Origin: Calditrichia bacterium
GTDB lineage: Bacteria > Calditrichota > Calditrichia > RBG-13-44-9 > J075
Direction of reading: 5' to 3'
DNA: 64,000 bases
Assembly (NCBI GenBank): GCA_028284445.1
Contig: JANQRS010000014.1
Coordinates: 24,933-88,932 of the forward strand
The notes under the pieces are model-generated. The model ran no database searches and had not been told where the DNA came from. It saw only the letters and a list, made by a program, of their open reading frames with translations. Each line of letters begins with the position of its first letter. Within the stretch, counting starts at the first letter, position 1. The position numbers were made by a program, and so were the translations under genes. Of the stretch, positions 18,763 to 28,453 are shown in pieces.

Positions 18763-19545
18763 ATGGTATATATGGCTGAGATAAATGAGATTATTGTGCT
18801 GGGAGTTGATGTTGGAGGGACTGGGATAAAAAGTGCGCTTGTCAATTTAGAAAATGGTGAACTGGTTTCCGAAAGGATTGCCATTGAGACACCGAAGCCG
18901 GCCAGCCCCAATGGCATCTTTGACGTAATGAGCACTGTTTGCGAGCAGCTTAACTGGAAGGGACCGATCGGCTGTGGTTTTCCTGCAGTGGTGAAGAACG
19001 GCGTCACCTTAACGGCTGCGAACGTCTCACCGGAATGGATCGGATTTGATGCCTTGCAAGTCTTGCGAAAGATGACGCCCGGAAAAGTAGGCATTGTCAA
19101 TGATGCTGATGCCGCCGGGCTTGCCGAAATGCGCTTTGGCGCCGGTAAGCCATATTATCGCGAAGGCGGAGGCACCGTGCTTATGATAACCCTGGGAACC
19201 GGGATTGGCAGCGGCCTTTTTGTTGAAGGGCATTTGCACCCGAATACCGAACTCGGCCACATCGAAATTGACGGCTACGATGCGGAAGATCGTGCAGCCA
19301 CCGTGGTTCGGGAAAAGGAACGCCTGTCCTGGCCTGAGTGGGGCGCTCGTGTGAATCGCTATTTCCAAACACTGGAATTTTTGCTAAACCCGGACGTGTT
19401 TATTGTGGGTGGTGGTGTCAGCGCAGCCAGTGAAAAATTCTTTCCATACATCCATGTAAAAACCCGGCTTTTGGCCGCTCAGCTGCATAATGATGCAGGA
19501 ATTATCGGCGCGGCTTTAGCTGTGGGCTGGTGTGACCGACAATGA
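18763..19545 (+). CDS. ppgK: Polyphosphate glucokinase (ROK family)
   Basis: 260 residues. The N-terminal phosphate motif LGVDVGGTGIKSALV, the second motif LGTGIGSGLF, and the PPGK-specific block NTELGHIEIDGYDAEDRA followed by LSWPEWGARVNRYFQTLE identify a strictly or mainly polyphosphate-dependent glucokinase; INPDVFIVGGGVS-like sequence follows. It makes glucose 6-phosphate from glucose using inorganic polyphosphate. A second in-frame ATG is at 18772. It lies between the glucosidase and the pentose-phosphate genes, matching a glucose to G6P step. Confidence 0.9.
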   Translation: MVYMAEINEIIVLGVDVGGTGIKSALVNLENGELVSERIAIETPKPASPNGIFDVMSTVCEQLNWKGPIGCGFPAVVKNGVTLTAANVSPEWIGFDALQVLRKMTPGKVGIVNDADAAGLAEMRFGAGKPYYREGGGTVLMITLGTGIGSGLFVEGHLHPNTELGHIEIDGYDAEDRAATVVREKERLSWPEWGARVNRYFQTLEFLLNPDVFIVGGGVSAASEKFFPYIHVKTRLLAAQLHNDAGIIGAALAVGWCDRQ

Positions 19546-19637
19546 CGGTGACAAATTGAAGATTTGAAGATTTGCATATTTACAAATTTGTCGATTTAAT
19601 GCCTTGCAGATTTTCTAACGACTTTTGTGATAAAGTG

Positions 19638-19681
19638 CAATGAGATTTCCAAAAAAGTAAGTATTGTAAGGTCTCTCATTG
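19638..19681. repeat. Inverted repeat in the tal leader region
   Basis: CAATGAGA at 19638-19645 pairs with TCTCATTG at 19674-19681 across 28 bases, about 145 bases before the tal start. It could be an operator or a weak hairpin; its role is unknown. A TATGAT hexamer at 19774-19779 is a possible -10 for tal. Confidence 0.35.
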
Positions 19682-19824
19682 ATAATTTCCCACAAAAGAA
19701 ACTCTTTTAATCGGTCTGATCACTAGCGCGCTAACAAAACAAAAAAAGCGTGTTTCCGGCCCAATAATTTTTGTATGATTTGAGGGTGTATTTTGAAGTA
19801 TGAATTTTTAACCAGGAGACAAAA

Positions 19825-20940
19825 ATGTCGAAAATGAAGCAACTTGCAAATATGGGTCAAGCCGTATGGCTGGACTTTATTCGCCGCTCTTTTCTGAAGC
19901 AGGGCGAATTAAAAGCCTTGGTCGAGCAAGGCCTGCGTGGTGTGACATCCAACCCATCTATCTTCGAAAAAGCGATTGCTGGTAGCGATGACTATGATGA
20001 AGCGCTGGAAAAACTGGCCAGCGAAGGTAAATCGGCCATGGAAATCTATGAAGCACTGGCGATTGAAGATATTCGCAATGCTGCTGATGATCTGCGTCCG
20101 GTGTATGATGAGTCCGAAGGACGTGACGGATTTGTTAGCCTGGAAGTGAGCCCGGACCTGGCCCACGAAACTGAAGAGACCATTGCTCAGGCAAAGCGCC
20201 TCTATGAAACGGTTGATCGTCCGAACGTGATGATAAAAGTTCCTTCGACTTCAGCAGGCATCCCGGCAATTGCTGAATTAATTGGCTCCGGTGTCAACGT
20301 TAACGTAACTCTGATATTCTCGCTTGCGAATTATAAAGAAGTAGCTGAAGCGTATATCCGCGGCCTGCAGCAGCTCGACAAGAACGGACCGACCGTAGCG
20401 GGTGGTCATGGTGTTGATCGGGTAGCATCCGTTGCCTCGTTTTTTGTTAGCCGTGTCGATGCTGCCGTTGATAAGGCGCTGGAGGAAGTTGGCAATACCG
20501 AACTACAAGGTAAGATCGCAGTTGCAAACGCAAAACTGGCCTATCGCGACTTCGGCGACATTTTCAGTGGAGGTGATTGGGATCCGCTGGCTGCCAAGGG
20601 CGCCCGTGTTCAACGCGTTCTCTGGGCGAGCACAAGCACCAAGAATCCGTCTTATCCGGATACGCTCTACGTCGATGAGTTGATCGGACCGGAAACCGTC
20701 AACACATTGCCGCCAAACACCCTTGATCTGTTCAATGATCATGGCGTTGTAGAATTCAAGCTTAACAAAGGTGTCGACGAAGCGGAAGAATATGTACGCA
20801 AGCTGGCTGAAGCCGGTGTCGACTTTGACAAAATCACCGATGATCTGCAGGCTGCAGGCGTTGAGAGCTTCGCCAAGTCCTTTCAGCAGATGATTGACAG
20901 CGTTGCTAAAAAAAAAACGGTATTCAAGCCAGTCAGCTGA
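19825..20940 (+). CDS. tal: Transaldolase (first half of a Tal-Pgi bifunctional gene)
   Basis: 371 residues as read. The Schiff-base lysine is K138 in [16 protein letters not shown]; other blocks are [21 protein letters not shown] and [15 protein letters not shown]. It transfers dihydroxyacetone units in the non-oxidative pentose phosphate pathway. AGGAG lies 9 bases before the ATG. The frame ends abruptly after a run of ten A (20908-20917), and the phosphoglucose isomerase frame continues from the same point in the -1 frame without any intergenic gap. Relatives are commonly one Tal-Pgi fusion of about 950 residues. So the gene is either slip-translated, split recently, or misread by one A. 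Confidence 0.92.
   Translation: MSKMKQLANMGQAVWLDFIRRSFLKQGELKALVEQGLRGVTSNPSIFEKAIAGSDDYDEALEKLASEGKSAMEIYEALAIEDIRNAADDLRPVYDESEGRDGFVSLEVSPDLAHETEETIAQAKRLYETVDRPNVMIKVPSTSAGIPAIAELIGSGVNVNVTLIFSLANYKEVAEAYIRGLQQLDKNGPTVAGGHGVDRVASVASFFVSRVDAAVDKALEEVGNTELQGKIAVANAKLAYRDFGDIFSGGDWDPLAAKGARVQRVLWASTSTKNPSYPDTLYVDELIGPETVNTLPPNTLDLFNDHGVVEFKLNKGVDEAEEYVRKLAEAGVDFDKITDDLQAAGVESFAKSFQQMIDSVAKKKTVFKPVS
20908..20917 (+). other. A10 slippery run joining the tal and pgi frames
   Basis: Ten consecutive A. In the tal frame it reads GCT AAA AAA AAA ACG and runs to TGA at 20938. In the pgi frame the only upstream stop is the TAA at 20907-20909, at the left edge of the run. One extra A, a -1 ribosomal slip or transcriptional slippage here fuses the two frames exactly. 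Confidence 0.75.
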
Positions 20941-20987
20941 CCTTCCAGCCTGATCTTGGCAGTTACCTTCCTGCCGTCGAAGAAGTT

Positions 20988-22646
20988 TTGACGCAGTTGC
21001 GGGAAGATCAAGTCGTTGCACGCATCTGGAAACACGATCATACTGTCTGGAAAGACGATCCAACCGAAATTACCAATCGCCTCGGCTGGCTGGATAGCCC
21101 CGAGGTGATGAAATCTGCCATCGCTGACATCGATGCCTTTGTCGATGATGCACGCGATGCCGGATTTACCCACGTATTACTTCTTGGAATGGGTGGTTCC
21201 AGTCTGGCCCCGGAACTGTTCCGACTAACATTCGGGGTGGCAGGCGGCTATCTCGATCTCAGCGTTCTCGACAGCACCGATCCCGGATATGTTCTCGAGA
21301 AAGACCGCAGTCTTGATCCGGCAAAGACCCTCTATATTGTTGCCACCAAATCCGGCGGCACCGCTGAAACACTCTCCTTCATGAAATATTTTTATCGGCG
21401 TACAGTTGCTACCGTTGGCAAGGAGAATGCCGGTCAACACTTTGTCGCTATTACAGATCCGGGGAGCAAGCTGGAATCGATGGCCGCTGAGTGGAATTTC
21501 CGCAAAACTTTCCTCAATGATCCCAATATTGGCGGGCGCTATTCGGCCCTGTCCTTTTTTGGTCTTGTGCCGGCAGCGCTGGTTGGCATCGACTTGAGTC
21601 GCTTGCTGGAGCAGGCCAACTGCATGGCGCTGAATGCCGGTCGAGATGGCACTGATGCGGCTGGCACCGATACATCCGCTTTCCTGGGCGCTGCGATGGG
21701 GGAATTGGCACTGGCCGGAAGAGACAAAGTTACCTTGATTACCTCACCGCCCCTGGCTTATTTCGGCGGCTGGGCAGAGCAGCTAATTGCAGAAAGCACT
21801 GGTAAAGAAGGCAAAGGTATTTTACCAGTTGATGGCGAAACAGTTTGCCCGCCCGACGCTTACGGAGATGATAGATTCTTCGTATACCTGAAACTGAAGG
21901 GCGACGATACCTACGATGAAGCGTATCAAACCCTTATTGATGCCGGTCATCCCGGCATTACACTCCAGCTGAATACTCTTCATGATATTGGCGGTGAATT
22001 TCTGCGTTGGGAAATGGCGACAATTATCGCCAGTATCGCCTTGCGCATTAACCCATTTGACCAACCGAACGTAGAATCAGCGAAAATTGTCGCTCGCGAA
22101 ATGATTGCTGCCTTCCAGCAGTCGGGAAAACTGCCGGAACTGGACGCCGATTTTACTGAAAGCGGCATAACCGTCTACTCAGATTTTGAAAAGCGCAACT
22201 TGGCAGATACTCTCGACGCCTTTTTTGAAGACGTAACGCTGGACGGCGCTGCATCCCGCAGCTACGTGGCAATCCAGGCTTATGTGCATCCAACTTCGGA
22301 TGTAGCCGCTTCGCTGCAGAGCCTGCGCGATACCATTCAGAAAAAATTCAAAGTGGCGGTGACCGCCGGATTTGGTCCGCGTTTTCTCCATTCTACCGGA
22401 CAGTTACACAAGGGCGACGGCGGCCATGGTCTCTTCTTACAATTGACGGCCGATATGCCGGAAGACGTGCCGATTCCAGATAATCCGGCAACCGACGATT
22501 CCTCAATTAGCTTTGGAATTCTCAAAGAGGCCCAGGCGCTGGGTGATCGTCAGGCGCTGCTGGATGTAAATCGTTTGTTTCTCAAATTGCATCTTGGCAC
22601 TGATCAGACCGGGGCATTATCAAAAATTGAAAGTCTGTTGAGCTGA
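20988..22646 (+). CDS. pgi: Glucose-6-phosphate isomerase half of a Tal-Pgi bifunctional enzyme
   Basis: 552 residues from a TTG at 20988, but the frame is open back to 20910 and the upstream codons ([22 protein letters not shown]) read as a natural linker, so the protein probably continues from transaldolase. No good SD precedes the TTG. The SIS-type Pgi domain is shown by HVLLLGMGGSSLAPEL, LYIVATKSGGTAETLSF and the C-terminal GFGPRFLHSTGQLHKG. It interconverts glucose 6-P and fructose 6-P. Its position between ppgK and zwf places it at the branch between glycolysis and the pentose phosphate route. rpiA starts 1 base after the stop. Confidence 0.9.
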   Translation: MTQLREDQVVARIWKHDHTVWKDDPTEITNRLGWLDSPEVMKSAIADIDAFVDDARDAGFTHVLLLGMGGSSLAPELFRLTFGVAGGYLDLSVLDSTDPGYVLEKDRSLDPAKTLYIVATKSGGTAETLSFMKYFYRRTVATVGKENAGQHFVAITDPGSKLESMAAEWNFRKTFLNDPNIGGRYSALSFFGLVPAALVGIDLSRLLEQANCMALNAGRDGTDAAGTDTSAFLGAAMGELALAGRDKVTLITSPPLAYFGGWAEQLIAESTGKEGKGILPVDGETVCPPDAYGDDRFFVYLKLKGDDTYDEAYQTLIDAGHPGITLQLNTLHDIGGEFLRWEMATIIASIALRINPFDQPNVESAKIVAREMIAAFQQSGKLPELDADFTESGITVYSDFEKRNLADTLDAFFEDVTLDGAASRSYVAIQAYVHPTSDVAASLQSLRDTIQKKFKVAVTAGFGPRFLHSTGQLHKGDGGHGLFLQLTADMPEDVPIPDNPATDDSSISFGILKEAQALGDRQALLDVNRLFLKLHLGTDQTGALSKIESLLS

Positions 22647-22647
22647 T

Positions 22648-23337
22648 ATGAATAATCAAGACGAGCTAAAAGCCGCGGCCGCCCATGCGGCCGTGGAAAT
22701 GGTTGAATCGGGCATGGTCATCGGGCTTGGCACCGGGAGCACCGCCAATTATGCTACTCGCCGTATTGGGGAGTTGTATCGAACCGGCGCTTTGACGGAT
22801 ATCGTTGGCATTCCCAGCTCGATTCGTACAGAAGAATTGGCCCGGGAACTGCGGATTCCTTTGACGACGTTCGATCAACATCCCAGGATTGATGTCACGA
22901 TCGATGGTGCGGATGAAGTGGATCCGTCGCTCAACCTCATCAAGGGCGGGGGAGGCGCACTTTTGCGCGAGAAGGTTTTAGCGCAGGCAACTCACAAAAA
23001 CCTGATCATTGTGGATGAAAGCAAGATGTCCGCCAGGCTTGGCCAGAAGTGGGCCATTCCCATCGAGGTAATTCCTTTCGCTGTCGACAGCGAAGAAATT
23101 TTTCTGAAGTCGATTGGCGGCAAACCGCTCCGTCGTGAAACGGATGACGGTAAGCCCTATCAAACAGATCAGGGAAATTACATTCTTGATACGGATTTTG
23201 GCCCGATAGGAAATTTAGACGAACTTGCCGGTTACCTCAATGACCGGGCCGGGATTGTTGAACATGGTTTATTCCTTGGACTGGCTGCCGCAGTTATCGT
23301 TGCGCGCGAGTCCGGAATTGAGCGCATGGAACGCTAA
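22648..23337 (+). CDS. rpiA: Ribose-5-phosphate isomerase A
   Basis: 229 residues. Recognised by VIGLGTGSTANYATRRIGEL, the catalytic-acid region IDVTIDGADEVDPSLNLIKG, and GGGGALLREKVLAQA. It converts ribulose 5-P to ribose 5-P. Starts 1 base after the pgi stop and is followed 26 bases later by zwf, so the run tal-pgi-rpiA-zwf-pgl is one transcription unit. Confidence 0.95.
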   Translation: MNNQDELKAAAAHAAVEMVESGMVIGLGTGSTANYATRRIGELYRTGALTDIVGIPSSIRTEELARELRIPLTTFDQHPRIDVTIDGADEVDPSLNLIKGGGGALLREKVLAQATHKNLIIVDESKMSARLGQKWAIPIEVIPFAVDSEEIFLKSIGGKPLRRETDDGKPYQTDQGNYILDTDFGPIGNLDELAGYLNDRAGIVEHGLFLGLAAAVIVARESGIERMER

Positions 23338-23363
23338 ATTTTAAACACAAAGGTAGCAACTGT

Positions 23364-24902
23364 ATGGAAAGACCAGAAAATTGTATTATCACTATATTTG
23401 GTGCTTCCGGTGATCTCACCCGTCGCAAGCTGGTGCCGGGGTTGTTTAATCTCTATATGCGCAAAATGCTGCCGGAACGGTTTGCCGTTTTTGGCGTCAG
23501 TCGATCAGATTGGACTGATCAGGTGTTTCGCGATAGCATGGCTGAAGGCATCCGAACCTTCGCTGCCAAAGAGAATCGCGATAAGACCGATGATATCAAC
23601 GAGTTTATTCATCACCTCTACTACCATTCTGTTGGCACCAGCGGCACAGGTAGTTACGAGCCGATTAAGGCGCATCTGCGGGAACTGGATGACCAGTATC
23701 GCGCAGCTGGTAATTACGTGTATTATTTGTCGACGCCGCCGAGCGCCTTCGGGCCAATTACTCGCAGTCTTGCTGAAGTCGGTTTGAACACTGAAACAGA
23801 AGAGAGCGGCTGGCGCCGCTTGATCGTCGAAAAGCCCTTTGGATACGACCTGGAATCTGCCCGTAAGCTAAACGCCGTACTGCATGAAACCTTCCAGGAA
23901 GAGCAGATTTATCGCATTGATCATTATCTGGGCAAGGAGACCGTTCAGAATATGCTGGTGTTTCGTTTCGCCAACGGTATTTTTGAGCCGCTTTGGAATC
24001 GCAACTACGTGGAGCGCGTTGAAATTACTTCTGCGGAAAGTATCGGCGTTGGCAGCCGTGGTGGCTACTACGACGGTTCCGGCGCGCTTCGTGACATGTT
24101 TCAGAACCATCTCTTACAAGTCATCGGCATGGTCGGTATGGAGTCCCCAAGCTCCTTTAGCGCAACTTCCGTGCGAAACGAGACCGTGAAGGTGTTCAAA
24201 TCCCTGCGTCGCTACAACCCGGAAGATGTTGCTACCAACGTGGTTCGCGGTCAGTATACTGCATCCACTGTTCGCGGTGAACCCGTCAGGGGGTATCGCC
24301 AGGAAGAAGGCGTGCCAGATGATTCCATGACCGAAACCTATGTTGGGCTGAAGTTCTACCTGGATAATTGGCGTTGGGCAAAGGTGCCGTTTTACGTGCG
24401 AACCGGTAAGCGCTTACCAACGCGGGTAACAGAGGTTGTTATCGACTTCAAGAAAACCCCACATCGCTTATTTGGGGCGCAGAAGAAGGGCATCTATGAT
24501 CCAAACAAATTGATTATCCGTATTCAGCCGGATGAAGGGATTCTGATGAAGTTTAATATGAAGCTTCCCGGCGGCGGATTCCAGATCAAGACAGTCAATA
24601 TGGATTTCCACTATTCAGATTTGTCGGATGTGTATGTGCCGCAGGCCTATGAGCGCTTGTTGCTCGACTGTATGCTGGGCGATGCCACGCTTTATGCGCG
24701 TGGTGATGCGGTCGAGGCATGCTGGGACTTCGTGAAGCCGATTCAGGACGCCTGGGCAAATGACAAAAGCATGAAGATGTTTGGATATCCTGCAGGCACC
24801 TGGGGCCCGAAAGAAGCCACGGACCTCATTGAAGGCCCCGATCAAGATTGGCGCTTCCCTTGTAAGAACCTGGCCTCGGATGGAGAATATTGTGAATTAT
24901 AA
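23364..24902 (+). CDS. zwf: Glucose-6-phosphate 1-dehydrogenase
   Basis: 512 residues. The NADP-binding motif is FGASGDLTRRKL (residues 12-23) and the active-site motif is RIDHYLGKE starting at R184. The enzyme oxidises glucose 6-P to 6-phosphogluconolactone, producing NADPH, the first oxidative step of the pentose phosphate pathway. The following pgl gene overlaps its 3' end. No 6-phosphogluconate dehydrogenase gene is in the window. Confidence 0.96.
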   Translation: MERPENCIITIFGASGDLTRRKLVPGLFNLYMRKMLPERFAVFGVSRSDWTDQVFRDSMAEGIRTFAAKENRDKTDDINEFIHHLYYHSVGTSGTGSYEPIKAHLRELDDQYRAAGNYVYYLSTPPSAFGPITRSLAEVGLNTETEESGWRRLIVEKPFGYDLESARKLNAVLHETFQEEQIYRIDHYLGKETVQNMLVFRFANGIFEPLWNRNYVERVEITSAESIGVGSRGGYYDGSGALRDMFQNHLLQVIGMVGMESPSSFSATSVRNETVKVFKSLRRYNPEDVATNVVRGQYTASTVRGEPVRGYRQEEGVPDDSMTETYVGLKFYLDNWRWAKVPFYVRTGKRLPTRVTEVVIDFKKTPHRLFGAQKKGIYDPNKLIIRIQPDEGILMKFNMKLPGGGFQIKTVNMDFHYSDLSDVYVPQAYERLLLDCMLGDATLYARGDAVEACWDFVKPIQDAWANDKSMKMFGYPAGTWGPKEATDLIEGPDQDWRFPCKNLASDGEYCEL

Positions 24903-25650
24903 ATCGACTTTCCCCGACGTGAGAATATTTCCGACGCCTTCTGCCGTTGCGGAGGCCGTTGCTGAAGAGCTGATGGAAGCCCTGAAGAGCGCAGCTGCGA
25001 AGAACAGACCTTTACATATTGCTCTGTCCGGCGGTAGTACACCAAAATTGTTGTTCGATGTGCTTGCGGAGCGCACCGGGGGTGATGCGCATATTTGGGA
25101 TTTCGCCCGGCTTTATTGGGGAGATGAACGCTGCGTGCCGCCGGACGATAGTGACAGTAACTATCGGATGACGCGCGAACACCTCTTTGATCAGGTCAAC
25201 ATTGTTCCGGAAAATATTTTTCGGGTATTGGGCGAAGCTGATCCGCAGGAAGAAGCGCTTCGTTATGGTCAAGTGTTGACAGAGCAACTGCCGAAAGCAA
25301 CCAACGGCTTCCCGCGTTTTGACTGGATTTTTCTCGGCATGGGTGGCGATGGCCACACTGCTTCGCTGTTTCCTAACACCGAGCCGGTAAAGGAAAACAA
25401 AGCAGTTTGCGTTGTTGCCGAACATCCGGATTCCGGACAGAAAAGGGTCTCACTAACCCTACCGGTATTAAATGCTGCAGTCCGGGTAACATTCCTTGTG
25501 ACTGGTGCATCCAAAACAGAGAAGATCGACGAGATCTTTAATGAACGTGATGCGTATCAGCAGTATCCGGCGGCGATGGTGCAACCGGACGATGGGCGGC
25601 TGGAGTGGATGCTCGATGAAGCAGCCGGCGCGCCGATTGGCTGGAAATAA
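24892..25650 (+). CDS. pgl: 6-phosphogluconolactonase
   Basis: About 252 residues. SugP isomerase-like fold with HIALSGGSTPKLLFDVL, LYWGDERCVPPDDSDSNY and DWIFLGMGGDGHTASLFP, all diagnostic of DevB/Pgl. It hydrolyses 6-phosphogluconolactone made by Zwf. The frame is open further upstream inside zwf, but GGAG 6 bases before the GTG at 24892 marks the likely start, overlapping zwf by 11 bases (an ATG at 24880 is the alternative). Confidence 0.93.
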   Translation: MNYKSTFPDVRIFPTPSAVAEAVAEELMEALKSAAAKNRPLHIALSGGSTPKLLFDVLAERTGGDAHIWDFARLYWGDERCVPPDDSDSNYRMTREHLFDQVNIVPENIFRVLGEADPQEEALRYGQVLTEQLPKATNGFPRFDWIFLGMGGDGHTASLFPNTEPVKENKAVCVVAEHPDSGQKRVSLTLPVLNAAVRVTFLVTGASKTEKIDEIFNERDAYQQYPAAMVQPDDGRLEWMLDEAAGAPIGWK

Positions 25651-25664
25651 ATAGGAGACATCTC

Positions 25665-26585
25665 ATGTTGAGTAAAACAGTCACATTTGGTCTTTTATTG
25701 GCCCTGGTTTTAGGGGGCGTCATTTACTACCAGTCCGAAGCTGAGGCTGTTGCTGCGGTAAAGAGCAGTGTATCTGATAAAGAGTTTAGCGGATTTTGGT
25801 ATCAGGGACAGGCAGAACTGACTCGCTACGAATTGAAACAGGAGCGCTACGGTGAAGTGCACCAGGGGGATGCGGTCCTGATTTTTGTGACGGAAGATTT
25901 TCTGGACGACAAACAGGTCAAATACGAATTTGGCCCTCGCGGCGAAAACGTCAAGTCCATTCTGAAGCTCAATGCCACCAGAAAGTTTTTTACCGGAGTC
26001 TATCCCTATTCCATCATGACCTCGGTCTTTACCCCGGTCGAAGCTGGGAAGGGGACTTATAAGGTGGCAACCTCATCACAGGAGTGGTGCGGGCATACCT
26101 TCATGCAACTCAATCAGCGCCAGGATGGCATCGATGGCCGCTTCTACTCATATTTTCAGGCAGAGGGTGACCAGCAGTTTAAATTGCCCAATGCCTTAAT
26201 GGAAGACGAGATTTGGACAAAGCTTCGCCTCGATCCGGCGGCTTTGCCGACTGGCTCAATTGAACTGGTCCCGGCTTTGCACTACCTGCGGCTCCGTCAT
26301 AAAGATGCCGGTGTGCTAAAAGCCAATGCCGAATTGCGCACGCTACGTGATGCAGCAATTTCATCGAAAGAGCTGATCGAATACAGTGTGCGATATAAGG
26401 ACATCAGCCGCAGCCTGAAAATCGTTGCTGAAAACGAATTCCCCTTCACCATTCTTGGCTGGGAAGAAGTGTCGTCCAACAGCGGATTGATCACACGCGC
26501 CGCCAAAACCAACTCACTAATGCTCGACTACTGGAGCCGGCACTCCGTGTCTGACTCGACCTACAGAACGCAGCTGGGACTCTAA
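25665..26585 (+). CDS. Conserved exported protein of a Bacteroidota-type family, function unknown
   Basis: 306 residues with an N-terminal signal/anchor (TFGLLLALVLGGVIYY). Conserved blocks are FSGFWYQGQAELTRYELKQ, RYGEVHQGDAVLIFVTEDF, GVYPYSIMTSVFTPV and SQEWCGHTFMQLNQR. I recognise the family from Bacteroidota genomes, where members are often labelled septum formation inhibitor Maf; nothing here resembles the Maf nucleotide pyrophosphatase, so that label should not be used. It starts 15 bases after pgl with a good SD (AGGAG), so it may belong to the pentose-phosphate operon. Confidence 0.75.
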   Translation: MLSKTVTFGLLLALVLGGVIYYQSEAEAVAAVKSSVSDKEFSGFWYQGQAELTRYELKQERYGEVHQGDAVLIFVTEDFLDDKQVKYEFGPRGENVKSILKLNATRKFFTGVYPYSIMTSVFTPVEAGKGTYKVATSSQEWCGHTFMQLNQRQDGIDGRFYSYFQAEGDQQFKLPNALMEDEIWTKLRLDPAALPTGSIELVPALHYLRLRHKDAGVLKANAELRTLRDAAISSKELIEYSVRYKDISRSLKIVAENEFPFTILGWEEVSSNSGLITRAAKTNSLMLDYWSRHSVSDSTYRTQLGL

Positions 26586-26923
26586 TCATTGAAGCAATGA
26601 AACATTGAAGCATTAAAACTTTTGTCTCGTGCCGCGGCTCTGCCGCGCATGGGATCAACAACGGAATGAATAATGACAAATGTCTAATGAAAAATACGGT
26701 ATTCGTTGATCCAACTAAGTGAGAGCGCTTAAGTTTGTTGATTTGTTGATATATCATTCCGACAACCGCGGTCTTAATCTTCGTTTTTCAATTCCCCAAT
26801 CTCCAATCTCCATTCCCGATTCCCCTTGCGTCCCAGTCCATCCTTGTTTACATTTGTGGCTATCAAATTTGGATTATTGGAAAGACTTGGAACGCCCGCT
26901 GATTGCCGGCTTTGGAATGGCTT
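26586..26923. other. Intergenic region upstream of miaB
   Basis: 338 bases with low-complexity words (TTGAAGCAATGAAACATTGAAGC; AATCTCCAATCTCCATTC) and one small G/C-rich hairpin (CGCGGC-TCT-GCCGCG near 26632-26646). No gene is supported. The miaB frame is open to 26903 (TTG), but the ATG at 26924 is the better start. Confidence 0.4.
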
Positions 26924-28255
26924 ATGAAGAAAGTATTTATCGAAACCTATGGCTGTCAGATGAACGTCTACGATACCGATATCGTTAAGAGCGTTCTTGG
27001 CAGCAATGGATATGAGTTGACCGAATCGACAGATGACGCTGACATCGTTCTATTGAATACCTGTTCAGTGCGCGAAAATGCCAACCGCAAGGTGCATAAT
27101 CGCATTCACAATATCCGGCATCAAAACAAAAAGCGCGACGATCTGAAGATCGGAATTCTCGGCTGTATGGCCACAAATTTTCGCAAGCAGCTCCTGAAAG
27201 ACCCGAAGCTGCCGATCGATTTTATTGCCGGACCTGATAGCTATAAGCGTTTGCCGCAGCTAATCGAAGAAGTCAATGGCTCGGTCGATACCGAGAACAA
27301 CTTTGACGTTACCCTTTCCGAATTTGAGACTTATTCGGATATCTACCCAAGTCAAACCGGCGGCATTAATGCCTGGATTGCCGTCATGCGTGGCTGTGAC
27401 AACTTCTGCACATTTTGCGTGGTGCCGTATACCCGTGGTCGTGAGCGGAGCCGTTCGCCGCAGAATGTAGTGGACGAAGCGAAGCGCCTGGCAGACAAAG
27501 GCTATCGTCAAATAACTCTGCTTGGACAGAACGTGAATTCTTACAATCACGAAGGGGCAACATTTGCTGAGTTACTCGATAAAGTAAGCGAAGTCAGTGG
27601 CATCGAACGAATCCGCTTTACCTCGCCGCATCCGAAAGATTTTCCCCGACCGCTCTTAAAGCTGATTTCCGATAATCCAAAGGTTTGCAAGCAGATCCAT
27701 CTTCCGCTACAAGCTGGCAATACCAGAGTATTGGAAATGATGAATCGCACCTACAGCAAGCAAGAATATCTCGACCTGGTCGACGAGATTCGCGAGCTCT
27801 ATCCGAATATGGCTTTATCGACAGACATTATTGTTGGCTTCCCGACCGAAAGCGATGCGGAATTTGAGGAGACGGTTGAGGTCATGGAGAAGGTCGAATA
27901 CGATTCTGCCTTTATCTTCAAATATTCTGAACGTCCGCAGACCATTGCCAAGCGCAAGTTCCCTGATGATGTGCCGGAACCGGTCAAGACGGAACGGATT
28001 GTTCGCCTGAACAAAATCCAGAAACAACATTCCTACCAAAAGAACCTCGCCCATGTTGGTGAAGTCCAGGAAATCCTCCTTGAACAAGATACCACCAAGC
28101 GTTCCGATCAGGAATGCCAGGGCCGTAATGATGCCAATAAAATTGTGATTCTCCCCAAAGGCGACTACCACAAAGGACAGTTCGTGATGGCGGAAATCAC
28201 TGACGCATCGCCACATACCTTGCGTGGCAAGGTGGTTGAAGTACTGCAGAAGTAG
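26924..28255 (+). CDS. miaB: tRNA-2-methylthio-N6-dimethylallyladenosine synthase
   Basis: 443 residues. The UPF0004 domain carries cluster cysteines C11 (YGCQMN), C47 (NTCSVRENA) and C81 (LGCMA); the radical SAM motif is RGCDNFCTFC (C158, C162, C165); a TRAM domain ends the protein. It methylthiolates i6A37 in tRNA using two 4Fe-4S clusters and SAM. The ASTDIIVGFPTE and PLQAGNTRVL blocks are typical. It stands alone. Confidence 0.96.
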   Translation: MKKVFIETYGCQMNVYDTDIVKSVLGSNGYELTESTDDADIVLLNTCSVRENANRKVHNRIHNIRHQNKKRDDLKIGILGCMATNFRKQLLKDPKLPIDFIAGPDSYKRLPQLIEEVNGSVDTENNFDVTLSEFETYSDIYPSQTGGINAWIAVMRGCDNFCTFCVVPYTRGRERSRSPQNVVDEAKRLADKGYRQITLLGQNVNSYNHEGATFAELLDKVSEVSGIERIRFTSPHPKDFPRPLLKLISDNPKVCKQIHLPLQAGNTRVLEMMNRTYSKQEYLDLVDEIRELYPNMALSTDIIVGFPTESDAEFEETVEVMEKVEYDSAFIFKYSERPQTIAKRKFPDDVPEPVKTERIVRLNKIQKQHSYQKNLAHVGEVQEILLEQDTTKRSDQECQGRNDANKIVILPKGDYHKGQFVMAEITDASPHTLRGKVVEVLQK

Positions 28256-28400
28256 TAAGCAGTGGCACCTGGCAGTAGCAGGGAAGAAATTGTACCTATA
28301 GTCACCGATATCCCAAAATTTAGCGGTCAGATTGCGAATAGTAAGTGAGTAATTGTCGTTAAGCATTTACACTGGGTTAATATCAGCACAAATTCCTAGT

Positions 28401-28440
28401 AGCATCAAGCATCAAGCATCAAGCATCAAGCATCAAGCAT
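28401..28440. repeat. 7-bp tandem repeat array, unit AGCATCA
   Basis: About 5.7 perfect copies ending 13 bases before the ATG of the beta-propeller gene. Same unit as arrays at 30759-30833 and 40162-40220. Confidence 0.9.
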
Positions 28441-28453
28441 AAACGGAGAGGGT

